Shown piece after piece: positions 10,140-19,946 of a DNA stretch of 64,000 nucleotides. Each line of letters opens with the position of its first letter. Position 1 is the stretch's first letter. This stretch comes from an uncultured beta proteobacterium (GTDB lineage Bacteria; Pseudomonadota; Gammaproteobacteria; Burkholderiales; Burkholderiaceae_C), in NCBI GenBank assembly GCA_903832285.1, contig CAILAY010000168.1, positions 1 through 64,000 on the forward strand, given 5' to 3'. The notes under the pieces were generated by a model that saw nothing but the letters and a program-made list of their open reading frames with translations, was not told the origin of the DNA and ran no database searches. The position numbers were made by a program, and so were the translations under genes.

Positions 10140-10952
10140 TCAGGGGGATGTGAGCAGCGCGAGCTTCTCGTCGGTCACGGCCGGTTTGGCTGGACTCGGC
10201 GCCGGCACGGCGGTGTTCGGGTTCGACACCGGGACTGAGCGGCCGGCGGCAACTTGCTGCAAACGACCGTATTCTGCAAGAACTTTGCTGGAATAGCCGT
10301 CATCGCTTTCATTGTTAGCCGCACCCACGTAATAGCGCAAGCCGCCTTCAACGGACCCGGCCCGCGCGATGCAATCCTGCAACACCTTAACTCCCACACG
10401 TAAATTGGTGACCGGGTCAAAGGTGGCAAGTTTGCCGCCGAAGTTTTCGAATTTGTCGGAATGTGCCGTTGTCATCACCTGCATCAGGCCTTGGGCACCC
10501 ACCGGACTTTGGGCAAAAGGGTTAAAGCCAGATTCAATCGCCATCACGGCCAATACCAGGGTTGGGTCAAGCTTGGCTCTTGCGCCCGCTTCATACGCCT
10601 CCACCACCAGGGCACTCAAGGGTTCTGGCGCAATGTGGTATTTTTTGCTGAGCCAGTAGGCCACGGCCGCCTGTTGCTTTGGCAGGTCCTTGGGGTTGGC
10701 GACGGTGGCCCGTTCAGCGGCGTCGGCCTCGACCTTCATCCCCAGGACTTCGGTCTGCCGCAACTGCAGCCACGTGGAGAGCTGGTTTTCGCTCGATTGG
10801 CGCAGATCCGGCCGCGCCATCAAAGCGATGATGGCAAATGCCACGGTCAAGCCCAGCACCGCGAAACTGTTGTGGGTGGTCTGAAAAAATACTCGTGTCA
10901 TGGCAGAGCTTATTCGCTGAAAGCTCTGCCCCATGGTTGTTAACGCTGTCAT
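10140..10952 (-). CDS. Membrane-anchored lytic transglycosylase (SLT domain)
   Basis: 270 residues. The N-terminus has one hydrophobic stretch (about residues 29-47) that anchors the protein or serves as an uncleaved signal. The SLT (Slt70-like) catalytic domain runs from about residue 115 to 235, with the catalytic Glu in AIESGFNP and the downstream motifs GAQGLMQVM and LRYYVGA. Such enzymes cleave the glycan strands of peptidoglycan non-hydrolytically in the periplasm. The ATG at 10952 has a strong GAGGAAG ribosome site. A later ATG (residue 18) is an alternative. It sits alone, upstream of glyA in the same direction. Confidence 0.85.
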   Translation of the reverse strand: MTALTTMGQSFQRISSAMTRVFFQTTHNSFAVLGLTVAFAIIALMARPDLRQSSENQLSTWLQLRQTEVLGMKVEADAAERATVANPKDLPKQQAAVAYWLSKKYHIAPEPLSALVVEAYEAGARAKLDPTLVLAVMAIESGFNPFAQSPVGAQGLMQVMTTAHSDKFENFGGKLATFDPVTNLRVGVKVLQDCIARAGSVEGGLRYYVGAANNESDDGYSSKVLAEYGRLQQVAAGRSVPVSNPNTAVPAPSPAKPAVTDEKLALLTSP

Positions 10953-11425
10953 AGCACTTCCTCTTCTCGTCGGGTTGGTTGCAGTCGCACGGCTTTATTG
11001 CCGCTAAAGCTCCAGCCCCTCGTTGGGATGGATACGCCATCAAGATCGGCTGGCGGGTCAGTTGGACGCTTCGACCTAACTTTGCCGGGGTTCGGTAGCC
11101 GATACGGGTTTTCCCTTATTTTTGGAATGTTTGGATTCTGGGTGAATCTTAATATCAAGTCAAGGATAACAAGTAGTTTTGTTATGCCAATATATATCCT
11201 ATACTGACCCGTATGGCACAAGTTGCTAAATATGGGCCAATGGTTAATGAAGGAGTCGGCCTGCCTGTGCCGCAAATTGCGCTGAAGAATTTTGTTGCGG
11301 TTAGACCGGCAAGTTTGTTTGTGCTGCGCTGCGCTGTTTGGCCCTTTATCGGGTGCTCTTTGACCACTGCGGATAACAGCGACAATACTGCCTGCAACTT
11401 TGCGCCTGCCCCTTTTTCCAATCCT
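10953..11425. other. 473-base gene-free stretch, AT-rich in its middle
   Basis: No convincing gene on either strand. The left part (10953-11080) holds the ribosome site and presumably the leftward promoter of the lytic transglycosylase. The part from about 11085 to 11215 is much richer in A and T than the rest of the window and holds the best promoter candidate, given separately. From 11213 to 11425 the frame of the DUF349 gene is open, but the encoded residues do not resemble the family, so I treat it as leader. Confidence 0.6.
11179..11205 (+). promoter_or_regulatory. Candidate promoter for the DUF349 gene
   Basis: A -10-like TATACT lies at 11200-11205 in an AT-rich island. The best -35-like hexamer, TTGTTA at 11179-11184, is only 15 bases upstream, shorter than ideal. 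The leader to the chosen start would be about 215 bases. Based on motif inspection only. Confidence 0.35.
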
Positions 11426-14176
11426 ATGATCCGCTTCTCAGCTGCCAAATCCGAAACACCCGAAACGGCGCCACCTTCGCCCAAGGGTCACGAACCCCAT
11501 CCCCTGGATGCTTTGACTGGCGGCGCGTTCTCTGCGCCCACGTCTGGTGAACGGGCGGCGCGTGTTCGCCAGTGGCTGGCAAACGACCCCAGCGCGGAAA
11601 AAATGCAGGAAGTCTTCAAGGAACTCAGTGTCAAGGACAAGGGCGCCGCCAAGCCGTTGCGCGAGAAACTGGACGAGTTGCGGCGGGCCAAAGGGCAGGA
11701 GGCGCTGGCCAGCGAGTGGGCCGAGAAGGCGAAACTGCTACTGACGCAGGTCAAGATCAACATCGCTGATGCGCTGGCTTGGCAGCGTGACGCCGCCAAA
11801 GCGGGCGCGCCGCTGAGCAGAGAACCCCTGGCCTCGGTCAAACTGGAGTTGGCCGAACGGGTGCGAGTGATTGAGGACCTGCAACACCGTACACAAGTGC
11901 AGCGCGAAGCTGCCGTGTTGCTGGCGCAGCGTATTGAGGTGCTGTCCACCAAGAGTTGGAAGGACGCGCAGGCGGCGCTGGAAGTCCTTGGCAGCGACGT
12001 GGAACACTGGAAAACCCAGGCGCAAGTGCTGACCGCGGATGTCAATTGGCCCAGCGTGGACGCCAAGTTTCCGCCCTTGCTGGATTCTTCCCAATCCCAA
12101 TTGGGGGCAGTGTGGTCGGCCTTTCAGGCCGCCGTGGCGCTCACGGTCGCGGCAGCCGAGGATGCGGCCGCACCGTTGCCACCGGTGCGTCTTTGGGCGG
12201 ACGAGTTGCGCGCAGCAAGAGGTGTGGCACTGGAACCGGAACCTGTGGTTCCCAGGCCCCGGATCGACCCTGAAGTTTTGAAGGAAATGCGTGCCAAGGC
12301 GATGCACAAGGTGAAGGAGGCGCTGCATAAGGTGGAGCAGGAGGTGGCGGAAGGACACGGCAAGGCCAGTGCCGGTGCGGCTGCTGCCTTGCGCAATGCG
12401 CTGAAGGAAAATGTCAAACTGATCGACGACAAACTAGAGGCGCAGGCGCACGCCGCGCTTGCAGCCGCCGGTGAATTGGAAGGCTGGCAGCGTTGGCGAG
12501 CCGACCAGTTGCGGGAAGAATTGGTGGGCAAGGCAGAGGGACTCTTGAAACGCCCCGAAGGCCAGGCCATGGGTGGGCGCAAGATGCAGGAAACCCTGCG
12601 CGCGCTGCGCGAACAGTGGAAGCAGACCGATCAGGGTGGTGTGCCTAACCATGCGTTATGGAAGCGCTTTGATGAAGCCTGCAATGAGGCGCACAAGGTG
12701 GTGGAGGCATGGCTTGACAAGCTCAAGAGTGAAGCGGCTGAGCACCGGGCACAGCGCTTGGCGCTGATTGACGAAGTGAAGGCGTGGGCTGCTGCCAACC
12801 CGCAACCGCAGGATGGGCGCGCTCACGACTGGAAGGCCGTGAGCCGCAGCCTGCATCAGTTCGGTGACCGTTGGCGCGAGGCCGGACATCTGAGCGAGAA
12901 GGCTTTTGCAGAACTGCAGCCGCTGTGGCAGGAGGCCATCGCCTCGGCTGCGGCGCCACTCGAAGCACTGCAAAAAAGCAGCCTCGAACAGCGCCACGCC
13001 TTGATCGAGGAGGCCAAGGTGTTAGGGGCAGCGCCAATGCTGCATATCGATTCGGTGAAGGCATTGCAGCAGCGCTGGCAGGCGGAAGCGCAGGCGGTTC
13101 CGCTGGAGCGCCGGCATGAACAAAAGCTGTGGGATGCGTTTCGCAAGCCGATCGACGATGCTTTCAATCGCAAGACGATGGAGCGAGAGAAGGCAGCCGC
13201 TGCGTTGGGCGAACACGATCGTGCCGTGTTGGACGCGGCCAAGGCCTTGGAGGCGGCCAACGCCAAGGGTGATGCGGGCGCAATTCGCGGCGCCATGGCC
13301 GCACTCGATGCGGCCCTGCGCGGACAGACATTGGCATCAGACCGGGCCGCCACGGCAGCGGCTGCGGTGCCGACGGTTGAAGCACCCGTTGCCGTAGTGA
13401 CTGAGCCGCCTTTGAGTGGGGCTGGGGATGTCACAGTTGCGGCATCTGAGAGCGAAACTACGGCAGCACCCTCGGCAGTTGCCCCCGTGGTGCCGGCCAA
13501 GCCCGTCAAGCCCGTGATTGCCATGCGTGGCGACGATCGTCCCGGCATGCGCAAATCCGAACCTTCGGCTCCGACGCGCGGAAGCCGACCGGACTCACGC
13601 TCCGATTCACGTGGTCCCCGGCCAGATTCGCGCGACGGCGCACGCCTTGGTTTCGGTGACCGTGGCCCCCGGTTTTCTGAGCGTGCCCCCGCACCAGATC
13701 GCGGCCCGCGCTTGGGCGACGCGGCGTTTCGAGCTCAGCGCGAGGCGATGGAGCGGGCCGAATTTGCGCTCAAAAAGCTGGCCGCACAAGCCCACGGCGA
13801 GGCCTTGACGCATTTGCTGACGGCTTGGGAAAAGCGCGACGCAGCGCTCGTTCCCAGTGTGGGCGATTTTGGGCCCCGTGTGAGCACAGCCGTGCGCGGC
13901 AGTTGGACTCAGGCTTTGGGTGCGGCACCCAAAGCCGATGATGCAGCGGGCGTGGCACAGACATTGTTGCGCCTGGAAATGGCGGCGGAAGTGCCGACAC
14001 CGGCAGAACATATGAATGAACGGCGCATGTTGCAATTGCAACTTCTGACGCGTCGCAATGACCCCGCTCCGGTGCAAACTTGGGCACAGGACATGGCGCG
14101 CCTGCTCGCGAATACGTTCGACAATGCCAGGGCTCACCGCGTTCAGACGGCTCTGAAGGTGTTGTTGAAGCGGTAA
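11426..14176 (+). CDS. Large DUF349-repeat protein
   Basis: 916 residues from the ATG at 11426. It is Ala/Glu/Lys-rich and very likely alpha-helical, with several DUF349-type segments in which W and L are regularly spaced between about residues 230 and 610 (for example LREQWKQTD, LHQFGDRWREAG and LQQRWQAEA). A flexible segment at about 690-770 is rich in Arg, Gly, Asp, Ser and Pro and looks like an RGG-type nucleic-acid-binding linker. A C-terminal helical domain follows. DUF349 proteins are widespread but poorly characterised. The frame is open for 71 further codons upstream, but the residues there look non-coding. The start has no clear Shine-Dalgarno sequence, so it is uncertain by some codons. 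No operon partner on the same strand. Confidence 0.75.
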   Translation: MIRFSAAKSETPETAPPSPKGHEPHPLDALTGGAFSAPTSGERAARVRQWLANDPSAEKMQEVFKELSVKDKGAAKPLREKLDELRRAKGQEALASEWAEKAKLLLTQVKINIADALAWQRDAAKAGAPLSREPLASVKLELAERVRVIEDLQHRTQVQREAAVLLAQRIEVLSTKSWKDAQAALEVLGSDVEHWKTQAQVLTADVNWPSVDAKFPPLLDSSQSQLGAVWSAFQAAVALTVAAAEDAAAPLPPVRLWADELRAARGVALEPEPVVPRPRIDPEVLKEMRAKAMHKVKEALHKVEQEVAEGHGKASAGAAAALRNALKENVKLIDDKLEAQAHAALAAAGELEGWQRWRADQLREELVGKAEGLLKRPEGQAMGGRKMQETLRALREQWKQTDQGGVPNHALWKRFDEACNEAHKVVEAWLDKLKSEAAEHRAQRLALIDEVKAWAAANPQPQDGRAHDWKAVSRSLHQFGDRWREAGHLSEKAFAELQPLWQEAIASAAAPLEALQKSSLEQRHALIEEAKVLGAAPMLHIDSVKALQQRWQAEAQAVPLERRHEQKLWDAFRKPIDDAFNRKTMEREKAAAALGEHDRAVLDAAKALEAANAKGDAGAIRGAMAALDAALRGQTLASDRAATAAAAVPTVEAPVAVVTEPPLSGAGDVTVAASESETTAAPSAVAPVVPAKPVKPVIAMRGDDRPGMRKSEPSAPTRGSRPDSRSDSRGPRPDSRDGARLGFGDRGPRFSERAPAPDRGPRLGDAAFRAQREAMERAEFALKKLAAQAHGEALTHLLTAWEKRDAALVPSVGDFGPRVSTAVRGSWTQALGAAPKADDAAGVAQTLLRLEMAAEVPTPAEHMNERRMLQLQLLTRRNDPAPVQTWAQDMARLLANTFDNARAHRVQTALKVLLKR

Positions 14177-14189
14177 TATTTTCTTTGCA

Positions 14190-14208
14190 GCCGTCAATGG
14201 CAGACGGC
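14190..14208. terminator. Hairpin between two convergent genes, weak terminator candidate
   Basis: GCCGTC (14190-14195) and GACGGC (14203-14208) form a perfect 6-bp stem with a 7-base loop in the 36-base gap between the convergent DUF349 and mtfA genes. Neither side has a clear T-tract, so intrinsic termination is doubtful. Confidence 0.3.
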
Positions 14209-14212
14209 ACGG

Positions 14213-15043
14213 TCAACGTGAAATCTGGTCTGGATTGAAGAACGCGTCGAACAATTCCCGCAATTGCGGAAATTCCTGGATAAAGCGTGCGCGTTGGACG
14301 AAATAGGCTTCACATGCCACCGCAAAAAATTCCGACATCGATTCGGCGGCGTACGCGTCCATCCAGGGGGTGACGCCACCAAAGCGCTCGGCCTTGATGA
14401 CTTGATCGCGAAACGTTTCATAGGTCGGCTGCATCATGGCCAGCCAAGCGGCACGTGCTGCAGCGCTGGAAGTGGTTGCCATGAAGCCTTTGGGCAAGGG
14501 TGGGCAACCGTTGCCCTGACCGTCCCGCAGTTCCAACTTGTGCGCAAACTCATGGATCACCAGGTTGTAGCCCTGCGCTGCGGTCGCGTCCGAACGGGCC
14601 ACGTCGTGCCAGTTCAGCATCACCGGTCCGCGGTCCATGGATTCCCCGGACAGGACTTCCCGGTAGTGGTGCACGATGCCGACATCGTCCACCACTTCTC
14701 GTGTGGCTACCACTTGAGCGGGGTGGAGCACGATGCCGACGAAATCGTCATACCAACGCAGCAGCTTTGCGGGTTGAGCTCCTTCTTCCAGATGCAACAG
14801 TGGCACACAGGCCTGGGCTGCAATGGACAGTGCCATGGCATCGGTGATGACCAGACCCTGGGCGCCGTGGAACTGCTTTTGCGCCAGGAATTCAGCGCAC
14901 AGACTGCGCAGGCTGCGCTGCTCCTCTTGCGTCAACCGAGCCAGAAAACAATGGGACTGCAGCGTTTGTTGCCACAACGCATCGCCAATGACATCAACGC
15001 GCTTTCGTCCGGGAAATAACCAGTGCACTAACCCGTTCCACAT
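14213..15043 (-). CDS. mtfA: MtfA-like zinc metallopeptidase (M90 family)
   Basis: 276 residues. The zinc-binding motif HEFAH (HExxH) lies in NLVIHEFAHKLELRDG, and the downstream glutamate expected for this family appears in the segment MDAYAAESMSEFFAVACEAYF. MtfA (YeeI) in enterobacteria is a cytosolic aminopeptidase-like protein that interacts with the glucose repressor Mlc. No mlc or ptsG gene is visible here, so that role should not be assumed. The ATG at 15043 gives the standard N-terminus. lpxH lies just upstream in the same direction with a 15-base gap. Confidence 0.88.
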   Translation of the reverse strand: MWNGLVHWLFPGRKRVDVIGDALWQQTLQSHCFLARLTQEEQRSLRSLCAEFLAQKQFHGAQGLVITDAMALSIAAQACVPLLHLEEGAQPAKLLRWYDDFVGIVLHPAQVVATREVVDDVGIVHHYREVLSGESMDRGPVMLNWHDVARSDATAAQGYNLVIHEFAHKLELRDGQGNGCPPLPKGFMATTSSAAARAAWLAMMQPTYETFRDQVIKAERFGGVTPWMDAYAAESMSEFFAVACEAYFVQRARFIQEFPQLRELFDAFFNPDQISR

Positions 15044-15058
15044 GCGCTGTGCGATGCG

Positions 15059-15859
15059 TCAGTTCGATGCCAGCGCGATTCGCTGCACCAGCGCCGGCCC
15101 GTCCCCCGATTGAACGCGCAGCGCCTGTGCGCGCGGCGTCGGCAGGCTGCAATCCCAATCGCTCAAAACCCACCGTTGCCGACCCTGCCCCAAGTCATGC
15201 CAAGCGGGTCGGTGCGTGTGACCATGAATCATGACGCTGGCTTGGGCTGTGTCCAGCCATGCGCGCGCCGCATCGGCATCGACATCGGCATAGGTTTCGG
15301 CGGCGCGCTGGACCCGTTGGCTCTGCAGGCGCAACGAGCGCGCAATGGTCTGCCGTTCAGCCAGAGGACGTGCCAGAAATTCCTGCTGCCAGTCTGTGGC
15401 ACGAACCTGCTGACGGAACTGCATGTAGTCGATGTCGGCCAGGCACAATGCATCGCCGTGGGTCAGCAACCAACGCTGCGCGGCAAACTCCAGAACGGTC
15501 GGGTCCGGCAGGAACTGCATCCCGCAATGCTGCAAGAAATTGCGTCCCATCAGGAAATCGCGATTGCCGTGCATGAACAGCAGCGTCGTGCGCTGAGCTG
15601 CGCAGCGCAGTACTTCGGCGCAGCGCGCCTCGAACGAATCCTGCACCGAAGTGCCCAGCGCCGCATCGTCACCGACCCAGGCTTCGAACAGATCGCCCAG
15701 AATGAAAACAGCGTCGGCGCGAGTGTGCAACAGATACTGTTGACAGGCGAGAAACGTGGCTTCATCCGCCGCGTGAAGATGCAGATCCGAAATGAAATCG
15801 ATCGTACGCCAACTGGCCGCAGCAACAAGGCGGGCCAACGGGGGTACGGTCGTAGGCAT
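15059..15859 (-). CDS. lpxH: UDP-2,3-diacylglucosamine diphosphatase
   Basis: About 266 residues. The enzyme hydrolyses UDP-2,3-diacylglucosamine to lipid X and UMP in lipid A synthesis at the cytoplasmic face of the inner membrane. Metallophosphoesterase motifs appear in order: SDLHLH, GDLFEAWVGDD, GNRDFL and MIHGHTHRP. I chose the ATG at 15859, 16 bases after the ppiB stop. A TTG at 15886, inside the end of ppiB and preceded by AAAGG, is an alternative that adds nine residues and would mean translational coupling. Part of a leftward run TPR-ppiA-ppiB-lpxH-mtfA. Confidence 0.93.
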   Translation of the reverse strand: MPTTVPPLARLVAAASWRTIDFISDLHLHAADEATFLACQQYLLHTRADAVFILGDLFEAWVGDDAALGTSVQDSFEARCAEVLRCAAQRTTLLFMHGNRDFLMGRNFLQHCGMQFLPDPTVLEFAAQRWLLTHGDALCLADIDYMQFRQQVRATDWQQEFLARPLAERQTIARSLRLQSQRVQRAAETYADVDADAARAWLDTAQASVMIHGHTHRPAWHDLGQGRQRWVLSDWDCSLPTPRAQALRVQSGDGPALVQRIALASN

Positions 15860-15875
15860 GCTTTGCCGTGCGGCG

Positions 15876-16382
15876 TCAGAGCGCAACCGCCTTTTCGATC
15901 ACCACGTCTTCTTTGGGTACGTCGTCGTGATGGCCCTTGCGGCCGGTGGCGACGGCCTTGATCTTGTCCACCACATCGGTGCCAGATACCACCTTGCCGA
16001 ACACCGTGTATCCCCAACCAGAGGCTGTAGGAGCAGAGTGATTTAGAAATCCGTTGTCGGCCACGTTCAGGAAGAATTGTGCCGTGGCTGAATGCGGGTC
16101 CGAAGTGCGTGCCATCGCCACCGTGTAGTTGGCGTTCTTGAGTCCGTTATTGGCTTCATTTTCAATCGGGGCGTCGCAGGTCTTCTGCTGCATACCAGGC
16201 TCAAAGCCTCCGCCCTGAACCATGAAGCCGGGGATGACGCGATGAAAAATTGTGTTGTCGTAATGACCCTTGGCCACATAGTTGAGAAAGTTGGCCGCGG
16301 ACTTGGGTGCCCTTTCAGCGTCCAACTCAAGAGTGATGACGCCGTAGCCTTTGACGTGAAGTTCGACTTTTTGGTTGCTCAT
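15876..16382 (-). CDS. ppiB: Cytoplasmic peptidyl-prolyl isomerase, cyclophilin type
   Basis: 168 residues without a signal peptide, typical for PpiB. The cyclophilin core includes [13 protein letters not shown], the active-site neighbourhood ATAQFFLNV and the motif [10 protein letters not shown]. It catalyses cis-trans isomerisation of prolyl bonds in the cytoplasm. It lies 6 bases after the secreted paralogue in the same direction, so the two form a tandem pair in one transcript, a frequent arrangement in Burkholderiales. Confidence 0.95.
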   Translation of the reverse strand: MSNQKVELHVKGYGVITLELDAERAPKSAANFLNYVAKGHYDNTIFHRVIPGFMVQGGGFEPGMQQKTCDAPIENEANNGLKNANYTVAMARTSDPHSATAQFFLNVADNGFLNHSAPTASGWGYTVFGKVVSGTDVVDKIKAVATGRKGHHDDVPKEDVVIEKAVAL

Positions 16383-16388
16383 GTTTTG

Positions 16389-17072
16389 TTATTTAACAAG
16401 GGTTGCGGAAGTGATGACGATGGGTGTTTTGGGAACGTCGCTGGGAAAGATTCCGCCCGCGCCGGTGGGTGCGGCCTTCATTTTGTTGACCACGTCCATG
16501 CCGCTGACAACCTTGCCGAATACGGTGTAGCCGAACAGTTGGGGGGCATTGATGAGGTTGGCGCGCGGTGTGTTTTCATAGACGCGGCCCTGGTATTCGA
16601 ATTTTGGAACGGGGTCTCCCGGCGGTATCAGGATTGGATCGAGGAATGCATTGTCCTTGACGTTGATGAAGAATTGCGCCGTGGCCGACTGGGGGTCGTT
16701 GGTGCGGGCCATTGCCAACGTGCCGACAACGTTTTTCAAGCCCTTCGCAAGGGCTTCGCGACCCTCATGCTGGACCGCTGGGCGGGTCTTCTTTTCAACA
16801 AAGGATGTGGTGAAACCGCCGCCCTGTACCATGAAGTCGTTGATGACGCGATGAAAGATGGTGCCGTCGTAATGCTTGTCCTTCACGTACTGCAGAAAGT
16901 TCTCTACAGTTTTTGGCGCTTTGTCGGGATAGACCTCGACCACGAAGTCGCCCGCGCTGGTGGAGAATTTGACTTTGGGTGCGCTTTGCGCCCAGGCCTG
17001 ACCGGCGATTGAAACGATGGCCAAGCTCGTCACAAGGGCGCGGCGGAGGAATGAATATTGGCTTGATCTCAA
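16389..17072 (-). CDS. ppiA: Periplasmic peptidyl-prolyl isomerase, cyclophilin type
   Basis: 227 residues from a TTG start preceded by GGAG seven bases before. A cleavable signal peptide is clear: basic residues, a hydrophobic core ending in GQAWAQS, with likely cleavage after AWA. The cyclophilin fold follows ([32 protein letters not shown]). It probably assists folding in the periplasm. Compared with the downstream PpiB it carries an insertion of about 18 residues around residue 150. No ATG lies upstream of the signal sequence, which supports the TTG start. Confidence 0.92.
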   Translation of the reverse strand: MRSSQYSFLRRALVTSLAIVSIAGQAWAQSAPKVKFSTSAGDFVVEVYPDKAPKTVENFLQYVKDKHYDGTIFHRVINDFMVQGGGFTTSFVEKKTRPAVQHEGREALAKGLKNVVGTLAMARTNDPQSATAQFFINVKDNAFLDPILIPPGDPVPKFEYQGRVYENTPRANLINAPQLFGYTVFGKVVSGMDVVNKMKAAPTGAGGIFPSDVPKTPIVITSATLVK

Positions 17073-17125
17073 GACGGGACTCCAGTTAAAAAAGCTTGGA
17101 TGGGAAGACCAAACGGAACTCGGTT

Positions 17126-17671
17126 TCAGGGGGATTTTGCCGGTTTGTTCGCCGGCGCCAACAACTGCCGAATCTGTTCAAGTTTGAAAGCTGCGCCCGA
17201 GTGTGCGGCGTCAGTTTGCAGTGACCTGCCATACGATAGGGCAGCCAGTTTGACATGGATATCGCCCAGATTCTCGTGTGCAATGGCGTATTCCGGATTG
17301 GCGCGGATCGCCGCCTCCAACGCGACGCGAGCCTGATCGAACTGGCTTTGAGCCGCCAGCAATACCGCCAGGTTGTTATAGGGCTCAGGCAGTTCAGGAT
17401 ACTCCTGGGTCAGCAGTTGATAGGTCTGTATCGCGTCCGAACTCATGCCGGATTCGCTCTGAATCACTCCCAGCAAAAAGCGCATTTGCGGGTCGTGCGG
17501 CTGGGTCACGATGTAGGCTTGCGCTGCGTTCAGGGCCTCGGCACGCTTGCCATCGCGCAGCAAGTGGTTCACATCCAAATAGACGTCAGCGCGGGCCGAA
17601 CCCGCGCCAATGGCCACGGCCAGCAGCAGTAGGCGCAGGGCAGGAGAAAGCGTTGAGCGCAAAGATGACAT
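17126..17671 (-). CDS. Secreted tetratricopeptide-repeat protein
   Basis: 181 residues from the ATG at 17671. A signal peptide ends near GAGSARA. At least three TPR helix pairs follow (about residues 30-145), with the usual pattern seen in LPEPYNNLAVLLAAQSQFDQ and AIAHENLGDIHVKLA. TPR domains mediate protein contacts, and the partner is unknown. The frame is open for 71 more codons upstream, but they do not look coding and overlap the promoter region of cysS. The gene leads the leftward run that includes ppiA, ppiB, lpxH and mtfA. Confidence 0.82.
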   Translation of the reverse strand: MSSLRSTLSPALRLLLLAVAIGAGSARADVYLDVNHLLRDGKRAEALNAAQAYIVTQPHDPQMRFLLGVIQSESGMSSDAIQTYQLLTQEYPELPEPYNNLAVLLAAQSQFDQARVALEAAIRANPEYAIAHENLGDIHVKLAALSYGRSLQTDAAHSGAAFKLEQIRQLLAPANKPAKSP

Positions 17672-17858
17672 GTGGTAACCAAGAGTGGTTGATGAATGCG
17701 CCGGGCAAGCCGTGAGCGGGGCTTTATACTGCGTTTTATTGTAGCCCACGGTGCAGATTTTCTGCAGGGTGTTATGAGCTGCAAGACACCGTCGATTAAT
17801 TGAGACCGGTATCCAGACCCTGTGCCGAGCGCGTCGCGCGGCTGGTGGGCCGGACACC

Positions 17859-19247
17859 TTGCTGGATTTCAGGAGCCTGCGCATTTACAACACGCTGTCG
17901 CGTGCACTGGAAGTTTTTACCCCGATCGAGCCCGGCCACGTGCGCATGTACGTCTGCGGCATGACCATCTACGACCTGTGCCACGTAGGACACGCGCGCA
18001 TGATGATGGCCTTCGACGTGGTGCAGCGATGGCTAGCTGCCAGCGGCTACCGCGTGACGTACGTGCGCAACATCACCGACATTGAGGACAAGATCATCAA
18101 GCGTGCGGTCGAACGCGGCATCAGCATCCGAGCGCTCACGGATGAAATGATCGCGGCCATGCACCAAGACCTGGCCGCCTTGGGCATTGCGCCACCGACA
18201 GTAGAGCCGCGTGCCACGGACTACGTGCGCCAGATGACCGATCTCATCGGCATGCTACAGGGCAAGGGGTTGGCCTACCAGGCCAGCAACGGCGACATGA
18301 ACTTTTCTGTGCGCAAATTCCCCGGCTACGGCAAGCTCAGTGGCAAGTCGCTGGACCAACTGCGCGCGGGAGAGCGCGTGGCGGTAATCGACGGTAAGGA
18401 AGACCCGCTGGACTTCGTGCTCTGGAAGGCGGCCAAACCGGACGAGCCTGTCGACGCCAGGTACGACTCGCCCTTCGGATCGGGACGCCCGGGCTGGCAC
18501 ATCGAATGTTCGGCCATGAGTTGTGCCGTGCTGGGCAAGACCTTCGACCTTCACGGCGGTGGCGCGGACCTGCAGTTTCCGCATCATGAGAACGAAATCG
18601 CGCAAAGCGAGGGTGCCAACGGACAGCCGCTGGCGAATTACTGGGTGCACAACGGTTTCCTGCAGGTGGACAATGAAAAGATGTCCAAGAGTCTGGGCAA
18701 CTTTTTCACGATCCGCGACGTACTCAAGAGTTTTGACGGCGAGACCGTGCGCTTCTTCATGCTGCGCGTGCATTACCGCCGCCCTTTCAACTACAGCGAC
18801 GCCGGGCTGGAAGATGCACGCACCGGGCTCAAACGACTCTATACGGCGCTGCACGCCGTGGCGCCACGTGAGATGACGCTGGACTGGAGTGAACCCTTTG
18901 CTGCGCGCTTCAAGGCGGCCATGGACAACGACTTTTCCACACCGGAGGCGGTGGCCACCTTGTTTGATCTGGCCAGCGAAGTCAATCGGACTCAGTCGGG
19001 TGAATTGAGTGGTCTGCTCAAGTGTCTGGGTGGCTGCCTTGGGTTGCTGCAGGGCGATCCGCAGCGCTATTTGCAGACCGGTGCCGAACTCGATGAGGCG
19101 GCGATTCAGTCGCGCATTGCGCTACGCGCAGCCGCCAAGGCGGCGAAGAACTTCGCCGAGGCAGACCGCATCCGACAAGAACTGCTGGCACAGGGCATCG
19201 CGCTCAAGGACTCGCCCGTGGGCACGACGTGGGAGGCAGCGCAATGA
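17859..19247 (+). CDS. cysS: Cysteinyl-tRNA synthetase
   Basis: 462 residues, normal for the family, from a TTG at 17859 that gives an N-terminus ([15 protein letters not shown]) matching relatives. It charges tRNA-Cys in the cytoplasm. The class I signatures are present: HVGH in place of HIGH, and EKMSKS. The zinc-binding cysteine in [10 protein letters not shown] is also there. The neighbouring TPR gene is divergent. The next gene starts 45 bases after the stop, and both are followed by accA in a layout shared among Betaproteobacteria. No strong Shine-Dalgarno sequence precedes the TTG, so the start could shift slightly. Confidence 0.96.
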   Translation: MLDFRSLRIYNTLSRALEVFTPIEPGHVRMYVCGMTIYDLCHVGHARMMMAFDVVQRWLAASGYRVTYVRNITDIEDKIIKRAVERGISIRALTDEMIAAMHQDLAALGIAPPTVEPRATDYVRQMTDLIGMLQGKGLAYQASNGDMNFSVRKFPGYGKLSGKSLDQLRAGERVAVIDGKEDPLDFVLWKAAKPDEPVDARYDSPFGSGRPGWHIECSAMSCAVLGKTFDLHGGGADLQFPHHENEIAQSEGANGQPLANYWVHNGFLQVDNEKMSKSLGNFFTIRDVLKSFDGETVRFFMLRVHYRRPFNYSDAGLEDARTGLKRLYTALHAVAPREMTLDWSEPFAARFKAAMDNDFSTPEAVATLFDLASEVNRTQSGELSGLLKCLGGCLGLLQGDPQRYLQTGAELDEAAIQSRIALRAAAKAAKNFAEADRIRQELLAQGIALKDSPVGTTWEAAQ

Positions 19248-19292
19248 GGACGGATAAGTGGGAAGACGCGGCGGAGAAGATGTTCGGGCGGC

Positions 19293-19946
19293 ATGATGGC
19301 AACCGTTAAGCCGTCGGCCAGCGCCGTCATTACGCCCGTCTACTGGGCAGATGCCTGCCGACACCTGGCGCGCAAGGATCGGGTCATGAAGCGGCTTATC
19401 CCGCAGTTTGGAGATGTCTGCCTGCAGTCGCGAGGTGATGCCTTCGTGACGCTGGCGCGCAGCATTGTGGGCCAGCAGATTTCGGTCAAGGCGGCGCAGA
19501 CTGTATGGGAGCGCTTTGTTGTGCTGCCGCGGAAAATGAGCCCGGGCAATGTGCTCAAGCTCAAGGTGGACGACATGCGGGCGGCAGGTTTGAGTGCGCG
19601 CAAGGTCGAGTACCTGGTCGATCTGGCGCTGCATTTCGATGCCGGTGCACTTCATGTAAACGATTGGTCCGGCATGGACGATGAAGCCATCATTGCCGAA
19701 CTGGTGTCGATCCGGGGTATCGGCCGCTGGACGGCCGAGATGTTCCTGATCTTTCACCTGATGCGCCCCAACATCCTGCCGCTTGACGATGTTGGGCTGA
19801 TAAACGGCATCAGTCGCAACTATTTTTCGGGCGAAGCCGTAAGCCGTAGCGACGCACGTGAAGTGGCCGCGGCATGGGCGCCTTATTGCAGCGTGGCGAC
19901 TTGGTATATTTGGCGCTCGCTGGATCCGCTTCCGGTGGCATACTGA
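19293..19946 (+). CDS. DNA-3-methyladenine glycosylase II (AlkA-like, HhH-GPD)
   Basis: 217 residues. A helix-hairpin-helix motif (VSIRGIGRWTAEMFLIF) is followed by the Gly/Pro loop and the catalytic Asp in LPLDDVGL. Base-excision enzymes of this type remove 3-alkylated purines. It lacks the extra N-terminal domain of E. coli AlkA, so it belongs to the shorter glycosylases typical of Betaproteobacteria. There are adjacent ATGs at 19293 and 19296; I chose the first. The TGA stop is the first codon of the intergenic element at 19944-20015 that separates this gene from accA. Confidence 0.9.
   Translation: MMATVKPSASAVITPVYWADACRHLARKDRVMKRLIPQFGDVCLQSRGDAFVTLARSIVGQQISVKAAQTVWERFVVLPRKMSPGNVLKLKVDDMRAAGLSARKVEYLVDLALHFDAGALHVNDWSGMDDEAIIAELVSIRGIGRWTAEMFLIFHLMRPNILPLDDVGLINGISRNYFSGEAVSRSDAREVAAAWAPYCSVATWYIWRSLDPLPVAY

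Noticed and set aside
10949-11275. Leftward 108-codon frame upstream of the lytic transglycosylase
   Set aside because: AT-rich region with no recognised domain; overlaps the transglycosylase ribosome site and promoter.
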